Shown here: piece by piece, positions 1 to 7,636 of the stretch
How the letters are laid out: the number at the start of each line of letters is the position of its first letter
How positions within the stretch are numbered: the stretch's first letter is position 1
Virus record (IMG/VR): IMGVR_UViG_3300028837_001424
Location: 1 to 64,000 of that record
DNA length: 64,000 nt
Origin: a virus
Strand: one strand, 5' to 3'
Notes under the pieces: generated by a model
Told to the model about the DNA's origin: nothing
What the model saw: only the letters and a program-made list of their open reading frames with translations
The model's database searches: none
Made by a program: the position numbers and the translations under genes

Positions 1-143
1 TTCTCTATACTAGCCGCATACGCCTCAGCGGCTTTCTCCGCGTGGGGATCAGTATCGAGCCTCAGTACTAAGTAAACTGCCTCCGGGTCCACCTCGCTTC
101 CATCTGCTTTTGCGATTATGTACTTCTTAAACAAACCTGCCAT
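1..143 (-). CDS. Hypothetical phage protein, truncated by the window edge
   Basis: The reverse strand reads an open frame from ATG at 143 to the window edge, starting MAGLFKKYIIAKADG and continuing with an acidic, helix-friendly stretch. A strong GGAGGTGAG lies just upstream of the ATG. It resembles a common small phage protein type with the same MAGLFKKY start, which I know only as hypothetical. It ends the minus-strand run of small genes and overlaps nothing on the plus strand. The C-terminus is outside the window. Confidence 0.75.
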   Translation of the reverse strand, partial: MAGLFKKYIIAKADGSEVDPEAVYLVLRLDTDPHAEKAAEAYAASIE

Positions 144-146
144 CGC

Positions 147-254
147 TCACCTCCGAGGGCTTTGTAATACCATTCTATAAAGCCAACCGGAACAATATTC
201 CACTAATGCCGTTACACCATAAGCCCAGACGCATATCAAACAGAGGACGAACAC
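147..254 (-). CDS. Small membrane protein (35 aa, GTG start)
   Basis: GTG at 254 is preceded by GAGGTGAGT. The product begins VFVLCLICVWAYGVTALV, a single hydrophobic segment, followed by an aromatic and basic tail. Its stop at 147-149 lies inside the ribosome-binding region of the next gene, the usual tight packing of this operon. No family is recognised; an inner-membrane miniprotein is the likely description. Confidence 0.55.
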   Translation of the reverse strand: MFVLCLICVWAYGVTALVEYCSGWLYRMVLQSPRR

Positions 255-271
255 TCACTCACCTCTTAGGG

Positions 272-436
272 CTATGGCCCTACAATGCGGACTCCATCAA
301 CCGTCCACTCAATAGCATCATCGAAACTTATTTGATAACCTATCTCTTTCTCGATAGTCCAATCCTCGGATCACTCCTCTTTGTCCACCATGATTACAAC
401 GCTTATTTGCACAATTAAATTGACCTGCTCTTTCAT
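272..436 (-). pseudogene. Small unknown gene interrupted by in-frame TGA
   Basis: ATG at 436 has a GGAGGTGAG site and reads 21 residues (MKEQVNLIVQISVVIMVDKE...) to a TGA at 371-373. The same frame then continues for 32 codons with normal protein-like composition (SEDWTIEKEIGYQISFDDAI...) to TAG at 272. No start codon with a ribosome site follows the TGA. The simplest readings are a nonsense mutation (TGG to TGA would restore Trp), a sequencing error, or readthrough. TGA is a normal stop elsewhere in the window, so genome-wide recoding is unlikely. Confidence 0.5.
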
Positions 437-540
437 CACTCACCTCCGCTCAATTGCAAATAAAGCCCAATGGCTGATCCAATGATGAAGAAGACACTAC
501 CCAACAAATATGAGCCGAACATTACTACTGTTAGGTTCAC
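436..540 (-). CDS. Small membrane protein (34 aa, GTG start)
   Basis: GTG at 540 follows TAGGAG at a suitable distance. The product (VNLTVVMFGSYLLGSVFFII...) is one transmembrane helix rich in Gly, Phe and Ile with a short polar end. Its TGA overlaps the ATG of the next gene, suggesting translational coupling. Function is unknown. Confidence 0.55.
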   Translation of the reverse strand: MNLTVVMFGSYLLGSVFFIIGSAIGLYLQLSGGE

Positions 541-560
541 TTGTTTAGCTCCTACGGTCT

Positions 561-740
561 TCATCCATATAGCTCTTTTTGTAGTTGTCCTAAATCATTG
601 GCATTAAATTTGCCGTTAGGATCTTCAATTTCGGTATTGATGGCAGCTTGCATTTTCTCAAGCACAATATCATATACGCCCTTCTCTTTCAAGCTCTGGC
701 TCGATACTCGAACCGGCCCCTTCTTGAATAATTTCGCCAT
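561..740 (-). CDS. Hypothetical protein, 59 aa
   Basis: ATG at 740 follows GAGGTGAAAT. The product starts MAKLFKKGPVRVSSQSLKEK and ends in a helical segment (DLGQLQKELYG). The N-terminus resembles the MAGLFKKY start of the gene at the window edge, so the two could share a short basic N-terminal element. It overlaps the 3' end of the upstream gene by about 70 bases in another frame. No known family is recognised. Confidence 0.55.
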   Translation of the reverse strand: MAKLFKKGPVRVSSQSLKEKGVYDIVLEKMQAAINTEIEDPNGKFNANDLGQLQKELYG

Positions 741-963
741 ATTTCACCTCATGCCATACTTTATAAATGATCTCAGCGCATTGTCGACAACACGTTCTTG
801 TTTCGAAGACGCCTGTTGTACCCATTGGTCTAGGGGGTAATCGATCGGTCCATACAGCCCAAGAATTGCGATCACATAGAGGATTAGCGCACGGCCTTGA
901 GCGCGAGCCTTTGGGCCAATAATATTTAAGTTGATTCATTTGTTTGAATTCCTTTATTACCAA
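670..963 (-). CDS. Hypothetical protein with four-cysteine zinc-binding pattern
   Basis: The 97-residue product has Cys pairs at CANPLC and CCRQC about 35 residues apart, suggesting a small structural zinc site. It starts inside the end of the preceding gene by a 7-base overlap. The acidic last ~20 residues overlap the next gene in another frame and are the least certain part. Function is unknown. Confidence 0.6.
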   Translation of the reverse strand: MVIKEFKQMNQLKYYWPKGSRSRPCANPLCDRNSWAVWTDRLPPRPMGTTGVFETRTCCRQCAEIIYKVWHEVKYGEIIQEGAGSSIEPELEREGRI

Positions 964-1265
964 ATTGTTTTAATTCTTTCAATGATGGCGTTATCTACAA
1001 TGTCTAAGAATATCTCAGTGGCCTCTTTTGGATCTGGCATACAAAGCGCAGATGGGTAATCGAAATTGCAAACCTCGCACCAAATGAATGAGTTATATTC
1101 GCTCCAATGAAGGCGCTCGTCATAATGTTGCCCATCTTCTGACATCATAGGGTATTCGCAGATTGGGCAATGGTAGCCTAATTCACAGGGTTGATCCAGT
1201 ATGATCGCACCCGTCCTACGAAGACCCATGAGACGCGCAGCGCGTTTGTTTTTGGAATGGTCCAT
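957..1265 (-). CDS. Zinc-ribbon hypothetical protein
   Basis: The 102-residue product contains CPIC near residue 34 and CEVC near residue 63, a four-Cys zinc-ribbon spacing, between a basic N-terminus (KNKRAARLMGLRR) and an acidic helical C-terminus. It abuts the upstream gene with no spacer. Zinc ribbons of this size in phages are often nucleic-acid or protein-interaction modules; no specific role is visible. Confidence 0.65.
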   Translation of the reverse strand: MDHSKNKRAARLMGLRRTGAIILDQPCELGYHCPICEYPMMSEDGQHYDERLHWSEYNSFIWCEVCNFDYPSALCMPDPKEATEIFLDIVDNAIIERIKTIW

Positions 1266-1520
1266 TTAATCAATCTCCAAAGCATACTCGTCCCGGAATC
1301 TTGGTAGAAGCGCATGATCATGCGAGACGTGCTTTACGAACTCATCTACGCCAACGCGGGACCATACTCTATAAGCTTCTACCTCGCTTGGAAAACCCTT
1401 AGCCAAACGAGCCGTGTTTTTAGTATCGGCCATCATGATAGCTTGGAACAGAGCAGTATAGAAGTCTCCGCTTTGTCTATATTGATATTCAAGATATTTA
1501 TTAAATCCGTTAGTCATCAC
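1266..1520 (-). CDS. Conserved small phage protein (GDFYTALFQAIM type)
   Basis: The 84-residue product contains YQYRQSGDFYTALFQAIMMA and GFPSEVEAYRVW. I recognise this pattern from hypothetical proteins that recur in unrelated phages; no function is known to me. It overlaps the upstream stop by 4 bases (ATGA), so it is probably translated by coupling. Confidence 0.7.
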   Translation of the reverse strand: MMTNGFNKYLEYQYRQSGDFYTALFQAIMMADTKNTARLAKGFPSEVEAYRVWSRVGVDEFVKHVSHDHALLPRFRDEYALEID

Positions 1521-1753
1521 TCACCTCCGATGGCTTCAAAATTATTTAGCCAGTTATACAGATAATTATCGGCAATCGCCCCCATTGTTGCGCCGCACTT
1601 TATGACTGCAATCAACGTCTCATTCTCAGCTTCGAGTTGCTTGGCATATTGAGCAATGTCGGCAAGGATATTGGCGCTTGATAACACCGCTCCTCTTGGC
1701 TTTTTTTCGGCGGACTCAATTGTAAGCTTGTACTTTTCAAGTGGGGTGGTCAT
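1517..1753 (-). CDS. Hypothetical protein, coiled-coil-like
   Basis: The 78-residue product has a predicted helical middle (ILADIAQYAKQLEAENETL) with heptad-like spacing, consistent with a short coiled coil. It overlaps both neighbours by 4 bases. No family is recognised. Confidence 0.6.
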   Translation of the reverse strand: MTTPLEKYKLTIESAEKKPRGAVLSSANILADIAQYAKQLEAENETLIAVIKCGATMGAIADNYLYNWLNNFEAIGGE

Positions 1754-1920
1754 TTCTCGTCCCTTATCACGGTACTTTTAAGTCTCTTCAGTTTTAGAAC
1801 ACTAAAGTATTCAATAGCCAGACCGCTCGCCTGATCATAATCTTCATCTGTTCTGGCGGTGCGTGCGGCCACTATAAATGCTGTCTCTGCCTCGTTTGCT
1901 CGCTTCTCTAAATCAATCAT
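1750..1920 (-). CDS. Hypothetical helical protein, 56 aa
   Basis: I choose ATG at 1920, which overlaps the stop of the upstream gene as ATGA, over a GTG 18 bases earlier. The product (MIDLEKRANEAETAFIVAAR...) is strongly helical and charged. Function is unknown. Confidence 0.6.
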   Translation of the reverse strand: MIDLEKRANEAETAFIVAARTARTDEDYDQASGLAIEYFSVLKLKRLKSTVIRDEK

Positions 1921-2027
1921 TTGACTCTGTCTTTCCACTCTATTCCATCATGGGGGATCGGCATAAAACCTGGATATTCTTTATCCAATCTTGCTAAGAT
2001 ACGTGCGGCTTGCGCTTGGGCAGACAT
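1917..2027 (-). CDS. Small hypothetical protein, possibly longer with a non-canonical start
   Basis: ATG at 2027 has GGAGAGTGAG at good spacing and gives 36 residues (MSAQAQAARILARLDKEYPG...). The frame stays open and protein-like upstream to about 2155 (KTLELTIQEILELIELC...), but it has no ATG or GTG there, only a TTG at 2045 or a possible ATT near 2147. Either the gene is short or a rare start codon is used. Confidence 0.5.
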   Translation of the reverse strand: MSAQAQAARILARLDKEYPGFMPIPHDGIEWKDRVK

Positions 2028-2134
2028 GAATTGCTCACTCTCCAAAGGATGATCAAATACGATTTTATGAATAGGAAGAACGCACGCCTTGCTACATAGC
2101 TCTATAAGCTCTAATATCTCTTGAATGGTTAGCT

Positions 2135-2287
2135 CTAGTGTCTTTCCGCCTTTGCGTCTAGGTCATCCAGGAACTTGTTATATCGGTGTGTCCAGGTAAC
2201 GCACATAGCCATACACATTGGAATACCTATCCAATATCCAAACCACGAGGCGACGGCAAGCATGTCTAAAAATGTATAATCGTTCAT
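2135..2287 (-). CDS. Small membrane protein, 50 aa
   Basis: ATG at 2287 follows AAGGA and overlaps the upstream stop as ATGA. The product MNDYTFLDMLAVASWFGYWI... is one long hydrophobic segment with several Met and Cys residues, then a charged tail (HRYNKFLDDLDAKAERH). It is a likely single-pass membrane protein of unknown role. Confidence 0.6.
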   Translation of the reverse strand: MNDYTFLDMLAVASWFGYWIGIPMCMAMCVTWTHRYNKFLDDLDAKAERH

Positions 2288-2559
2288 GATGATTCCTTGC
2301 CTATTTCAATTGTCGGCCTAATCAATGTGTTGTGGATTTCACTAACTGGAAGGTCCATCAGAGTTTTAGCAATAGCATGAGCACTATGTTTCATGTTTGT
2401 ATCTGCTCGGGCTAAGCTTACTTGATCATTATAGAGTGCCCATAACAATCTAGAACCCTCTTTGTTGTCCCCGCACTTATCAATCTTGTATGCTAGTGCT
2501 AGATGGAACGCAAGCACAAAGATTGTGTTACGCGTCTTAATTGGATTGTTTGCGATCAT
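2284..2559 (-). CDS. Hypothetical protein, 91 aa
   Basis: The start at 2559 (MIANNPIKTRNTIFVLAFHL) is preceded by AAGGAGACACC and lies just downstream of a good promoter at 2582-2610. A longer frame upstream exists but would read through the promoter and overlap the gene remnant. The product is helical with two hydrophobic stretches and no recognised domain. Confidence 0.65.
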   Translation of the reverse strand: MIANNPIKTRNTIFVLAFHLALAYKIDKCGDNKEGSRLLWALYNDQVSLARADTNMKHSAHAIAKTLMDLPVSEIHNTLIRPTIEIGKESS

Positions 2560-2581
2560 GGTGTCTCCTTCATATGACACA

Positions 2582-2610
2582 AGCATACCGTAGAAGGAAC
2601 AGTACGTCAA
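2582..2610 (-). promoter_or_regulatory. Sigma70-type promoter with TGTTCC spacer element
   Basis: Read on the minus strand: TTGACG, a 17-base spacer, then TATGCT. Spacer positions 4-9 are TGTTCC, and the spacer ends GG. The same arrangement recurs at 3120-3148 and at 15391-15419. It would start a transcript about 15 bases upstream of the 2559 gene. Confidence 0.75.
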
Positions 2611-2611
2611 G

Positions 2612-2832
2612 TTACCTTGGTACCATATGTTTTTTAGGCATTTCATCATAAGTTTGACCTTCAAGCAGTCGGCCACCCCAGGCACCATCAATCTTTGACC
2701 TACCTCCAAATTGTTTATAGAAGAAAGAAACATGTGCTTCTGCACACTCATCGCGCAGATCCGTAATCCATCTTATTTTAGGAAGCCGGATATTGTAGCG
2801 TCGGTCCATTCGATTGCGCTGGTTTTAGCCAT
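2612..2832 (-). pseudogene. Deletion remnant of a Gp37/Gp68-type (DUF5131) gene
   Basis: ATG at 2832 overlaps the upstream stop and reads MAKTSAIEWTDAT, the familiar first residues of Gp37/Gp68 (DUF5131) phage proteins, before running into a TAA. Another frame immediately downstream encodes IRWITDLRDECAEAHVSFFY and KQFGGRS...GRLLEGQTYDEMP, which resembles the C-terminal end of the same family. The conserved middle of roughly 200 residues is missing and the two ends are joined out of frame. A 65-residue product from ATG at 2809 could still be made. Confidence 0.7.
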
Positions 2833-3094
2833 CGTCTAGCTCATTGATCCAGTCCCATATATTCTCGCCAAAAACAGCTATCATCGCCGCCTCATAAACC
2901 CAACAACAGATGTCTTTTACGCCGCGCCCTTCTTTCATCAAGTGATCTATCTGTTCATTACAAGAATTGATTACACTTGACCAATCTTTTTCGGCAAGCT
3001 CTTTTGGTTTATTGGCCAGCCTATTGGCTTGTTCGCGACGTTCAATCTCTTCTTCTAATTGTTCTCTTGTGTATTTGTAAAGGCCTTTTGGCAT
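2825..3094 (-). CDS. Hypothetical protein, 89 aa
   Basis: ATG at 3094 follows GGAGAAAT and lies about 20 bases downstream of the promoter at 3120-3148; a longer start would overlap that promoter. The product starts MPKGLYKYTREQLEEEIERR, a charged helix, and ends with an aromatic, acidic tail (ENIWDWINELDDG). It is the first gene of the minus-strand operon. Function is unknown. Confidence 0.65.
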   Translation of the reverse strand: MPKGLYKYTREQLEEEIERREQANRLANKPKELAEKDWSSVINSCNEQIDHLMKEGRGVKDICCWVYEAAMIAVFGENIWDWINELDDG

Positions 3095-3119
3095 TATAAT
3101 TTCTCCATCGATTAAAGCA

Positions 3120-3148
3120 ACTATACCAAAAAAGGAACAAGGCGTCAA
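3120..3148 (-). promoter_or_regulatory. Sigma70-type promoter for the minus-strand operon
   Basis: Minus-strand TTGACG, 17-base spacer, TATAGT. The spacer carries TGTTCC at positions 4-9 and ends GG, matching the promoter at 2582-2610 almost base for base. The shared interior suggests a bound regulator rather than chance. Confidence 0.8.
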
Positions 3149-3201
3149 GGGAACATTTAGGCTCAATACCATATGACTTTAACAACCTGATGACACCCCA
3201 T

Positions 3202-3230
3202 TTGCGCGAAGTCCTAAATAATAGTAGAAT
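3202..3230 (+). promoter_or_regulatory. Probable promoter for the GDP-mannose dehydratase gene
   Basis: TTGCGC, a 17-base spacer and TAGAAT lie 19 bases before the gmd start, divergent from the minus-strand operon promoter. The -35 is imperfect. A GGAGG ribosome site follows at about 3239. Confidence 0.55.
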
Positions 3231-3248
3231 AGGTCAGCGGAGGTAAAA

Positions 3249-5219
3249 ATGTCCAAGTCAAGAGCATTAATTACGGGGTGTACTGGACAAGACGGTTCGT
3301 ATCTGGCCGAGTTTTTATTAAAGAAGGGCTACAAGGTTTATGGGATGGAGCGCCGACATTCAACGGCACATCAAGAAAACATAAAAGGCATAATAGATCA
3401 CCCGAATTTTGAGACAATATACGGTGATATGACTGACGCTGTTTCGCTTTCTATGGTGCTAATTGCAACGCAGCCCGAAGAAATCTATAATCTCGCTGCG
3501 CAGTCATTTGTTCATCTGTCCTGGACTCAACCATGGCTTACTAACCAGGTGAATTATCTGGGCTTCATAAATCTATTAGAGGCTATGAAGAAACAAGTCC
3601 CCGACTCCAAGATTTATCAGGCGTCCTCGTCTGAGATGTTTGGCAATCAGCCGGCACCGCAGGATGAGGAAACTCAGATGACGCCCAGATCCCCATATGG
3701 TGTTTCTAAGTTGGCCAGTCACAGGATAGCGCGTGTTTATCGAGAAAGCTTTGATATGTTCATCGCGTGCGGGATCTGTTTTAATCATGAGTGCATATCA
3801 GCAAAAACACCGTTGCTTGTTCGCCTTGATGGGGAAATAGATGTTTTATCTGCGTCAGAAATTGCACCATATTCGGAAAAAAGAAAGGGCAAATCGAGCA
3901 TAGGCTTTTCTGTAAATGGGAAAGAAGTCTGGGATGGCCTAAAGTGGGCAAAAATAAAGGCAATAACAGCGACGCATAGAAAAGAATCAGATTTCAATCA
4001 TAGGATAATTCGTATTCAAACTCGATCTGGCGTCATTGAAACTACGGCACATCACAACATGATTACAAAAGAAGGCATCATAAAAAGGTCAGACAAGTGT
4101 CGGGTTGGCGAAGAAATGATGGTATCATCCTCTTGGCCCGAAGCGCCATCACTTACAATTGCATCAGATGAGATGGCCGAATTTCTAGGACTGATGGTAG
4201 CAGACGGTTATGTTGCAAAGGATGGTAGCGGTGCTAAGTATACAAAAAATGACAATGAAATGCGTAGCCAACTTAGCTCTTTATGGTCCAGACTATTCGT
4301 GGGGAAGACAAGAGAATGGGGTGGCACATCGGGCTTTGGAGACAGTCGGGTTTGTCAACTAAGCCTCCACGGAAATGTTCCAGCTAACAAGTATATACGT
4401 TCCCAGATTTATGATAAAGAAGGCTTTAAAATAGTGCCTAGATTGATCTTGAATGCCAGTGAAAGAATTCAAAAGATATTTTTTAATGCCTATTATAGAG
4501 GGGACGGTACGAAAGCGGGAAATATGGAGTGTATAACAACGAATAGTCCAAAGCTAATGCTTGGACTATTATATCTGGCGAGACGCATTGCATCTATATA
4601 TTTTGATAGAACTATTGCAGATAAGCCGTTTTATAGAGCCAATTTACTCAAAGATCCAAGTCACCCACGGGTAAAGGAACGTGGCGAAATATTAAATATT
4701 GACGACGGTGAAGATTGCAACTGGGTTTTTGATTTGGAGACCGACAGTTCTCAATTTATGGCTGGCATAGGAACGGTTATAATAAAAAATAGCCCTCGCC
4801 GTGGTATTGAGTTTGTCACTCGCAAGATCGCCCGTGCGGCTGCTCAATTCGCAAAGGGAATAAGGACTGCCGATAAGCCATTGAGCCTTGGCAATATTGA
4901 AGCCTATCGGGACTGGGGTTATGCGCCCGACTATGTAGAGGCAATGTGGCTCATGCTTCAACAGGATCATCCCAACGATTATGTGTTGGCCACTGGTGAA
5001 AAACACAGCGTAGGTGAATTCTTAGATGCGGCGTTTGAACAGGTTGATGTGCGTATTCCAGGCCATGTGTGTATCGGTGAAGCAGAACACATGAGGCCCG
5101 CAGAGGTACATGACCTATTGGGCGACGCATCAAAGGCCAAAGGCAAATTGGGCTGGCAACCCAAAACCAGTTTCAAGCAGCTTGTCGAGATCATGGTCAA
5201 CGCGGAGTTGGAGAAGTGA
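3249..5219 (+). CDS. gmd: GDP-mannose 4,6-dehydratase precursor interrupted by an intein
   Basis: The exteins encode a short-chain dehydrogenase/reductase of the GMD family, which converts GDP-mannose to GDP-4-keto-6-deoxymannose, precursor of GDP-fucose and GDP-rhamnose. Visible features are the NAD(P) motif TGCTGQDGSYLA near residue 10, the substrate motif SSSEMFG near 127, and the catalytic YGVSK at 150-154. The segment GICFNHE is split from SPRRGIEFVTRKI by a 333-residue insertion. Without the intein the enzyme is 323 residues, close to the usual bacterial length. It lies about 46 kb from the main glycan cassette, under its own promoter, and is the first plus-strand gene. Confidence 0.93.
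   Translation: MSKSRALITGCTGQDGSYLAEFLLKKGYKVYGMERRHSTAHQENIKGIIDHPNFETIYGDMTDAVSLSMVLIATQPEEIYNLAAQSFVHLSWTQPWLTNQVNYLGFINLLEAMKKQVPDSKIYQASSSEMFGNQPAPQDEETQMTPRSPYGVSKLASHRIARVYRESFDMFIACGICFNHECISAKTPLLVRLDGEIDVLSASEIAPYSEKRKGKSSIGFSVNGKEVWDGLKWAKIKAITATHRKESDFNHRIIRIQTRSGVIETTAHHNMITKEGIIKRSDKCRVGEEMMVSSSWPEAPSLTIASDEMAEFLGLMVADGYVAKDGSGAKYTKNDNEMRSQLSSLWSRLFVGKTREWGGTSGFGDSRVCQLSLHGNVPANKYIRSQIYDKEGFKIVPRLILNASERIQKIFFNAYYRGDGTKAGNMECITTNSPKLMLGLLYLARRIASIYFDRTIADKPFYRANLLKDPSHPRVKERGEILNIDDGEDCNWVFDLETDSSQFMAGIGTVIIKNSPRRGIEFVTRKIARAAAQFAKGIRTADKPLSLGNIEAYRDWGYAPDYVEAMWLMLQQDHPNDYVLATGEKHSVGEFLDAAFEQVDVRIPGHVCIGEAEHMRPAEVHDLLGDASKAKGKLGWQPKTSFKQLVEIMVNAELEK
3792..4790 (+). other. Intein with LAGLIDADG endonuclease in Gmd
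   Basis: The insertion starts with Cys (CISAKTPLLVRLDG) and ends IIKN before Ser, the +1 nucleophile. A TTAHHN block-B-like motif lies near intein residue 90. Two dodecapeptide-type motifs, FLGLMVADGYV and FFNAYYRGDGT, mark a LAGLIDADG homing endonuclease. Removing it restores the family-typical FNHESPRRG segment. The penultimate residue is Lys rather than the common His. Confidence 0.9.
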
Positions 5220-5222
5220 AAT

Positions 5223-5251
5223 TTGCTAACTGTACCGAAATCATGTATACT
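5223..5251 (+). promoter_or_regulatory. Sigma70-type promoter
   Basis: TTGCTA, a 17-base spacer and TATACT follow directly on the gmd stop. The predicted transcript has a leader of about 80 bases before the AAGGAGGT and ATG at 5338. The spacer contains TGTACC near the position where other promoters here have TGTTCC. Confidence 0.7.
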
Positions 5252-5337
5252 AAATGGCAGAAAGATAGTCGGCGTCACAGTCGACTGATTACGATAGAAA
5301 TGCAGATAAAAAATAGAAAGAAAGGAGGTACCAGATA

Positions 5338-5655
5338 ATGTTCGTCAAGCTAGTTCGCTCAGCAAATCCCCCCGATGTGTGCTTACTCGAATGTGTATCA
5401 GCAAGAATAATAGTTCGTATTCTTGAACATGACGAGGAGACTGCGTCAGACTGGGTAGACTGGGACCGTCACGAAGTAACAGGTTCCGCCGACCCACCTT
5501 ACATACCCTTTGGTTTACCGGAACGTGTGGCAAAGGGGACAAAAGTCGTTAAGGTCAAATTGGAAGGGCCTAACGTCGTCTCCAGTACAGTTATGGCTAA
5601 CAATGTTGATGTTTACCTGATGACCGATGACGGGAAAACTATCGATAAGTGTTAG
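5338..5655 (+). CDS. Hypothetical protein, 105 aa
   Basis: It starts behind AAAGGAGGTACC, one of the strongest ribosome sites in the window. The product looks beta-rich, with a repeated pattern of short hydrophobic strands (ARIIVRILEH, KVVKVKLEGP, NNVDVYLMT). No family is recognised. It is the first gene after the promoter at 5223 and is probably co-transcribed with the methyltransferase. Confidence 0.6.
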   Translation: MFVKLVRSANPPDVCLLECVSARIIVRILEHDEETASDWVDWDRHEVTGSADPPYIPFGLPERVAKGTKVVKVKLEGPNVVSSTVMANNVDVYLMTDDGKTIDKC

Positions 5656-5694
5656 CCAGTAATTGATTAGCCGACTGTCTTTCTAAGGAGGTAG

Positions 5695-6807
5695 ATGCGA
5701 ATGGATGAGATAATAGAAAAAAACAATAAGGAATCAATGCCAAATGAGCTTGCGGAATACAATAAAATAGCATCGATTATTGAGGGCGCAGAGCCACATG
5801 AGCGAGCAGATATTGATGCTAAGCTGTCAGTGATTGCGAAGATTGCCAAGAAAGTTGGGGCCGATAAAGAAAAACAGGACAAGATTGCAAAGGAAAGAAT
5901 ACGCAATCTTGTACTGATGGGCAATGATTTAGATTGGCTGAGAGAGCAGGGGGTTATAGTAGAAGGCAGACCAAAAACTAGTACCCAGCGTACTAGTTTA
6001 TCAGATATAGCCCCCAAGAAATTACAAGTATGGGCTGACGAACTCAATGATTGGCCAGACGAAGATCTTAATCAATATATAGCCAAGTTGATGGCTAGCG
6101 AGACAAACGATCTCACTGTGAAGGGGGCATACAGAGAGGCTCGCCGATTTCGACTCGATAAAATGCGCAAAGAGGTGGAACTAGAGCCGTATAATCTTGG
6201 CAATGACGTGAAGTTATTCAACGACGATTTCCGAAATGTTTTGCCACAATTAGAGAATGGCATCAGTCCGCTTGTATTTACAGATCCGCCATATGGTAAA
6301 GATTTTATTTCCCTATATGGCGACTTGGCAGAATTGGCCGTGCCATTACTAAGCGATGGAGGTAGCGTAATGGCATATGCGGGACACTATGCCATGTTTT
6401 CAATTTTGAATCGAATGCGGGAACACTTGCGATTTTGGTGGTTACTGGCCATAAAGCATACGGGCGGGGCCAGAAGATTTCAGGGCAAAGATGTGCGCAT
6501 ACACTGGAAACCTGTTGTTTGGTTTGTAAAAGGCACGCGCGGCACCAATGATTTCGTTGACGATTTGGTGGTTTCAACACCGCCAGATAAGGAATTACAG
6601 GAATGGGAACAAAGCACAACTGAAGCAGAGTATTACATTAAGATACTAAGTAATCCTGGGGATTGGATTGTTGATCCCATGATGGGTTCTGGCACAACGG
6701 GAGTAGCGGCACTCAAACTAGGGCGCAGATTTATTGGGATTGAGATTGACGAGCAACGATTTACTGTTGCGCATAATAGAATAGGCAAATGGCTAAACCA
6801 AGGGTAG
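5695..6807 (+). CDS. DNA methyltransferase with helical N-terminal domain
   Basis: This is an amino-methyltransferase acting on adenine-N6 or cytosine-N4 in DNA. Motif IV is TDPPYG near residue 200, and motif I follows as [14 protein letters not shown] near 325 with [10 protein letters not shown], an order typical of the beta class. Residues 1-170 form a charged helical region that may bind DNA or recognise the target. Two starts, 5695 and 5701, are possible behind AAGGAGG. It overlaps the next gene by 19 bases. That gene may be a nuclease, so a restriction-modification pair is possible but unproven. Confidence 0.85.
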   Translation: MRMDEIIEKNNKESMPNELAEYNKIASIIEGAEPHERADIDAKLSVIAKIAKKVGADKEKQDKIAKERIRNLVLMGNDLDWLREQGVIVEGRPKTSTQRTSLSDIAPKKLQVWADELNDWPDEDLNQYIAKLMASETNDLTVKGAYREARRFRLDKMRKEVELEPYNLGNDVKLFNDDFRNVLPQLENGISPLVFTDPPYGKDFISLYGDLAELAVPLLSDGGSVMAYAGHYAMFSILNRMREHLRFWWLLAIKHTGGARRFQGKDVRIHWKPVVWFVKGTRGTNDFVDDLVVSTPPDKELQEWEQSTTEAEYYIKILSNPGDWIVDPMMGSGTTGVAALKLGRRFIGIEIDEQRFTVAHNRIGKWLNQG

Positions 6808-7430
6808 ATTGGGAACCACATTCGGAATTACAAAAGGACATCAAAGAATTTTGCGAGAGCGTAGGATTTCTTGTTGGCGAAATGACCTATCATGAATCTC
6901 TACCTAAAGAGGTAATTGATAGACTGCGAAGAGTTTACACTTTGCAATCTCTTATTGTTAGAACTAGATCTGACATTGTTGCGGTTCATAAAGAAATTCA
7001 ATTAGCAATTGACTTGGAACCGAAAACCCATATGAGTAGGGACAAACACGATATAACGATTGAGGCACTGCCGCTGATAATGCATATCCGAGAGGGAGGG
7101 CAGTGTTTGTATTGCTACCGAGATCCCTTTGACCGACTAAGCGATGCAGGATGGTGGACAAATAATATGCCAATGCCCAGAGTACTGTTAATGCCAAAGA
7201 GATATGTTGATATGGGCAAGCCAGTCGTCGAATGGTTTGATGATTCATCGCAAGAGTTATTTTCAGATACACCCGTCGTTTTGATGGACCGCAATTTTCC
7301 TGACGGCTCAAATGACCCCTTCTATATCATAGACGAAGAAGATAAGAAAAAGATGTCGGATTGGAAGAGTCTGATCTCAGCCAAAATGAAGAACACAGAT
7401 TGGCGTAATAAATGCTCGGCTGGCTTGTAA
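6789..7430 (+). CDS. Hypothetical protein, possible PD-(D/E)XK nuclease
   Basis: The 213-residue product overlaps the methyltransferase end. Residues ~58-80 read [12 protein letters not shown] followed by AIDLEPKTH, an Asp then E-P-K arrangement like the core of PD-(D/E)XK nucleases. A second region has CLYC. The nuclease reading rests on this short pattern alone. If right, pairing with the adjacent methyltransferase would suggest a phage restriction-modification unit or a host-DNA-degrading enzyme with self-protection. Confidence 0.45.
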   Translation: MAKPRVDWEPHSELQKDIKEFCESVGFLVGEMTYHESLPKEVIDRLRRVYTLQSLIVRTRSDIVAVHKEIQLAIDLEPKTHMSRDKHDITIEALPLIMHIREGGQCLYCYRDPFDRLSDAGWWTNNMPMPRVLLMPKRYVDMGKPVVEWFDDSSQELFSDTPVVLMDRNFPDGSNDPFYIIDEEDKKKMSDWKSLISAKMKNTDWRNKCSAGL

Positions 7431-7636
7431 CTGGCTTTTGGTGGCTTATCTATACGATACATACCATAAAGCATCGTAAGCGGAACACGATCAGCGGGCA
7501 GTGGTGGATCTGGCGCGAGCATGACAGAATAAGCGCATGGATAATCTGGCTGTTTATTACATGGCACTTCATGGTTAGGGGGCCTGAGGATAAAATACGC
7601 AAAAGGAGTATGGGATCATGGACGCAAAACCAATAA
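7412..7636 (+). CDS. Tryptophan-rich small membrane protein
   Basis: The 74-residue product has two hydrophobic aromatic segments ([19 protein letters not shown] and ISAWIIWLFITWHFMV) separated by a basic loop, suggesting two membrane helices. It overlaps both neighbours. Function is unknown; a role in membrane takeover or lysis control cannot be shown. Confidence 0.5.
   Translation: MLGWLVTGFWWLIYTIHTIKHRKRNTISGQWWIWREHDRISAWIIWLFITWHFMVRGPEDKIRKRSMGSWTQNQ

Noticed and set aside
272-436. Genome-wide recoding of TGA as Trp
   Set aside because: Many clearly complete genes here end in TGA (for example 3249-5219 and 5695-6807 neighbours), so TGA is a normal stop.
2284-2751. A 155-residue version of the 2284 gene
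   Set aside because: The longer start reads through a good promoter and overlaps the Gp37/Gp68 remnant; the ATG at 2559 has its own ribosome site.
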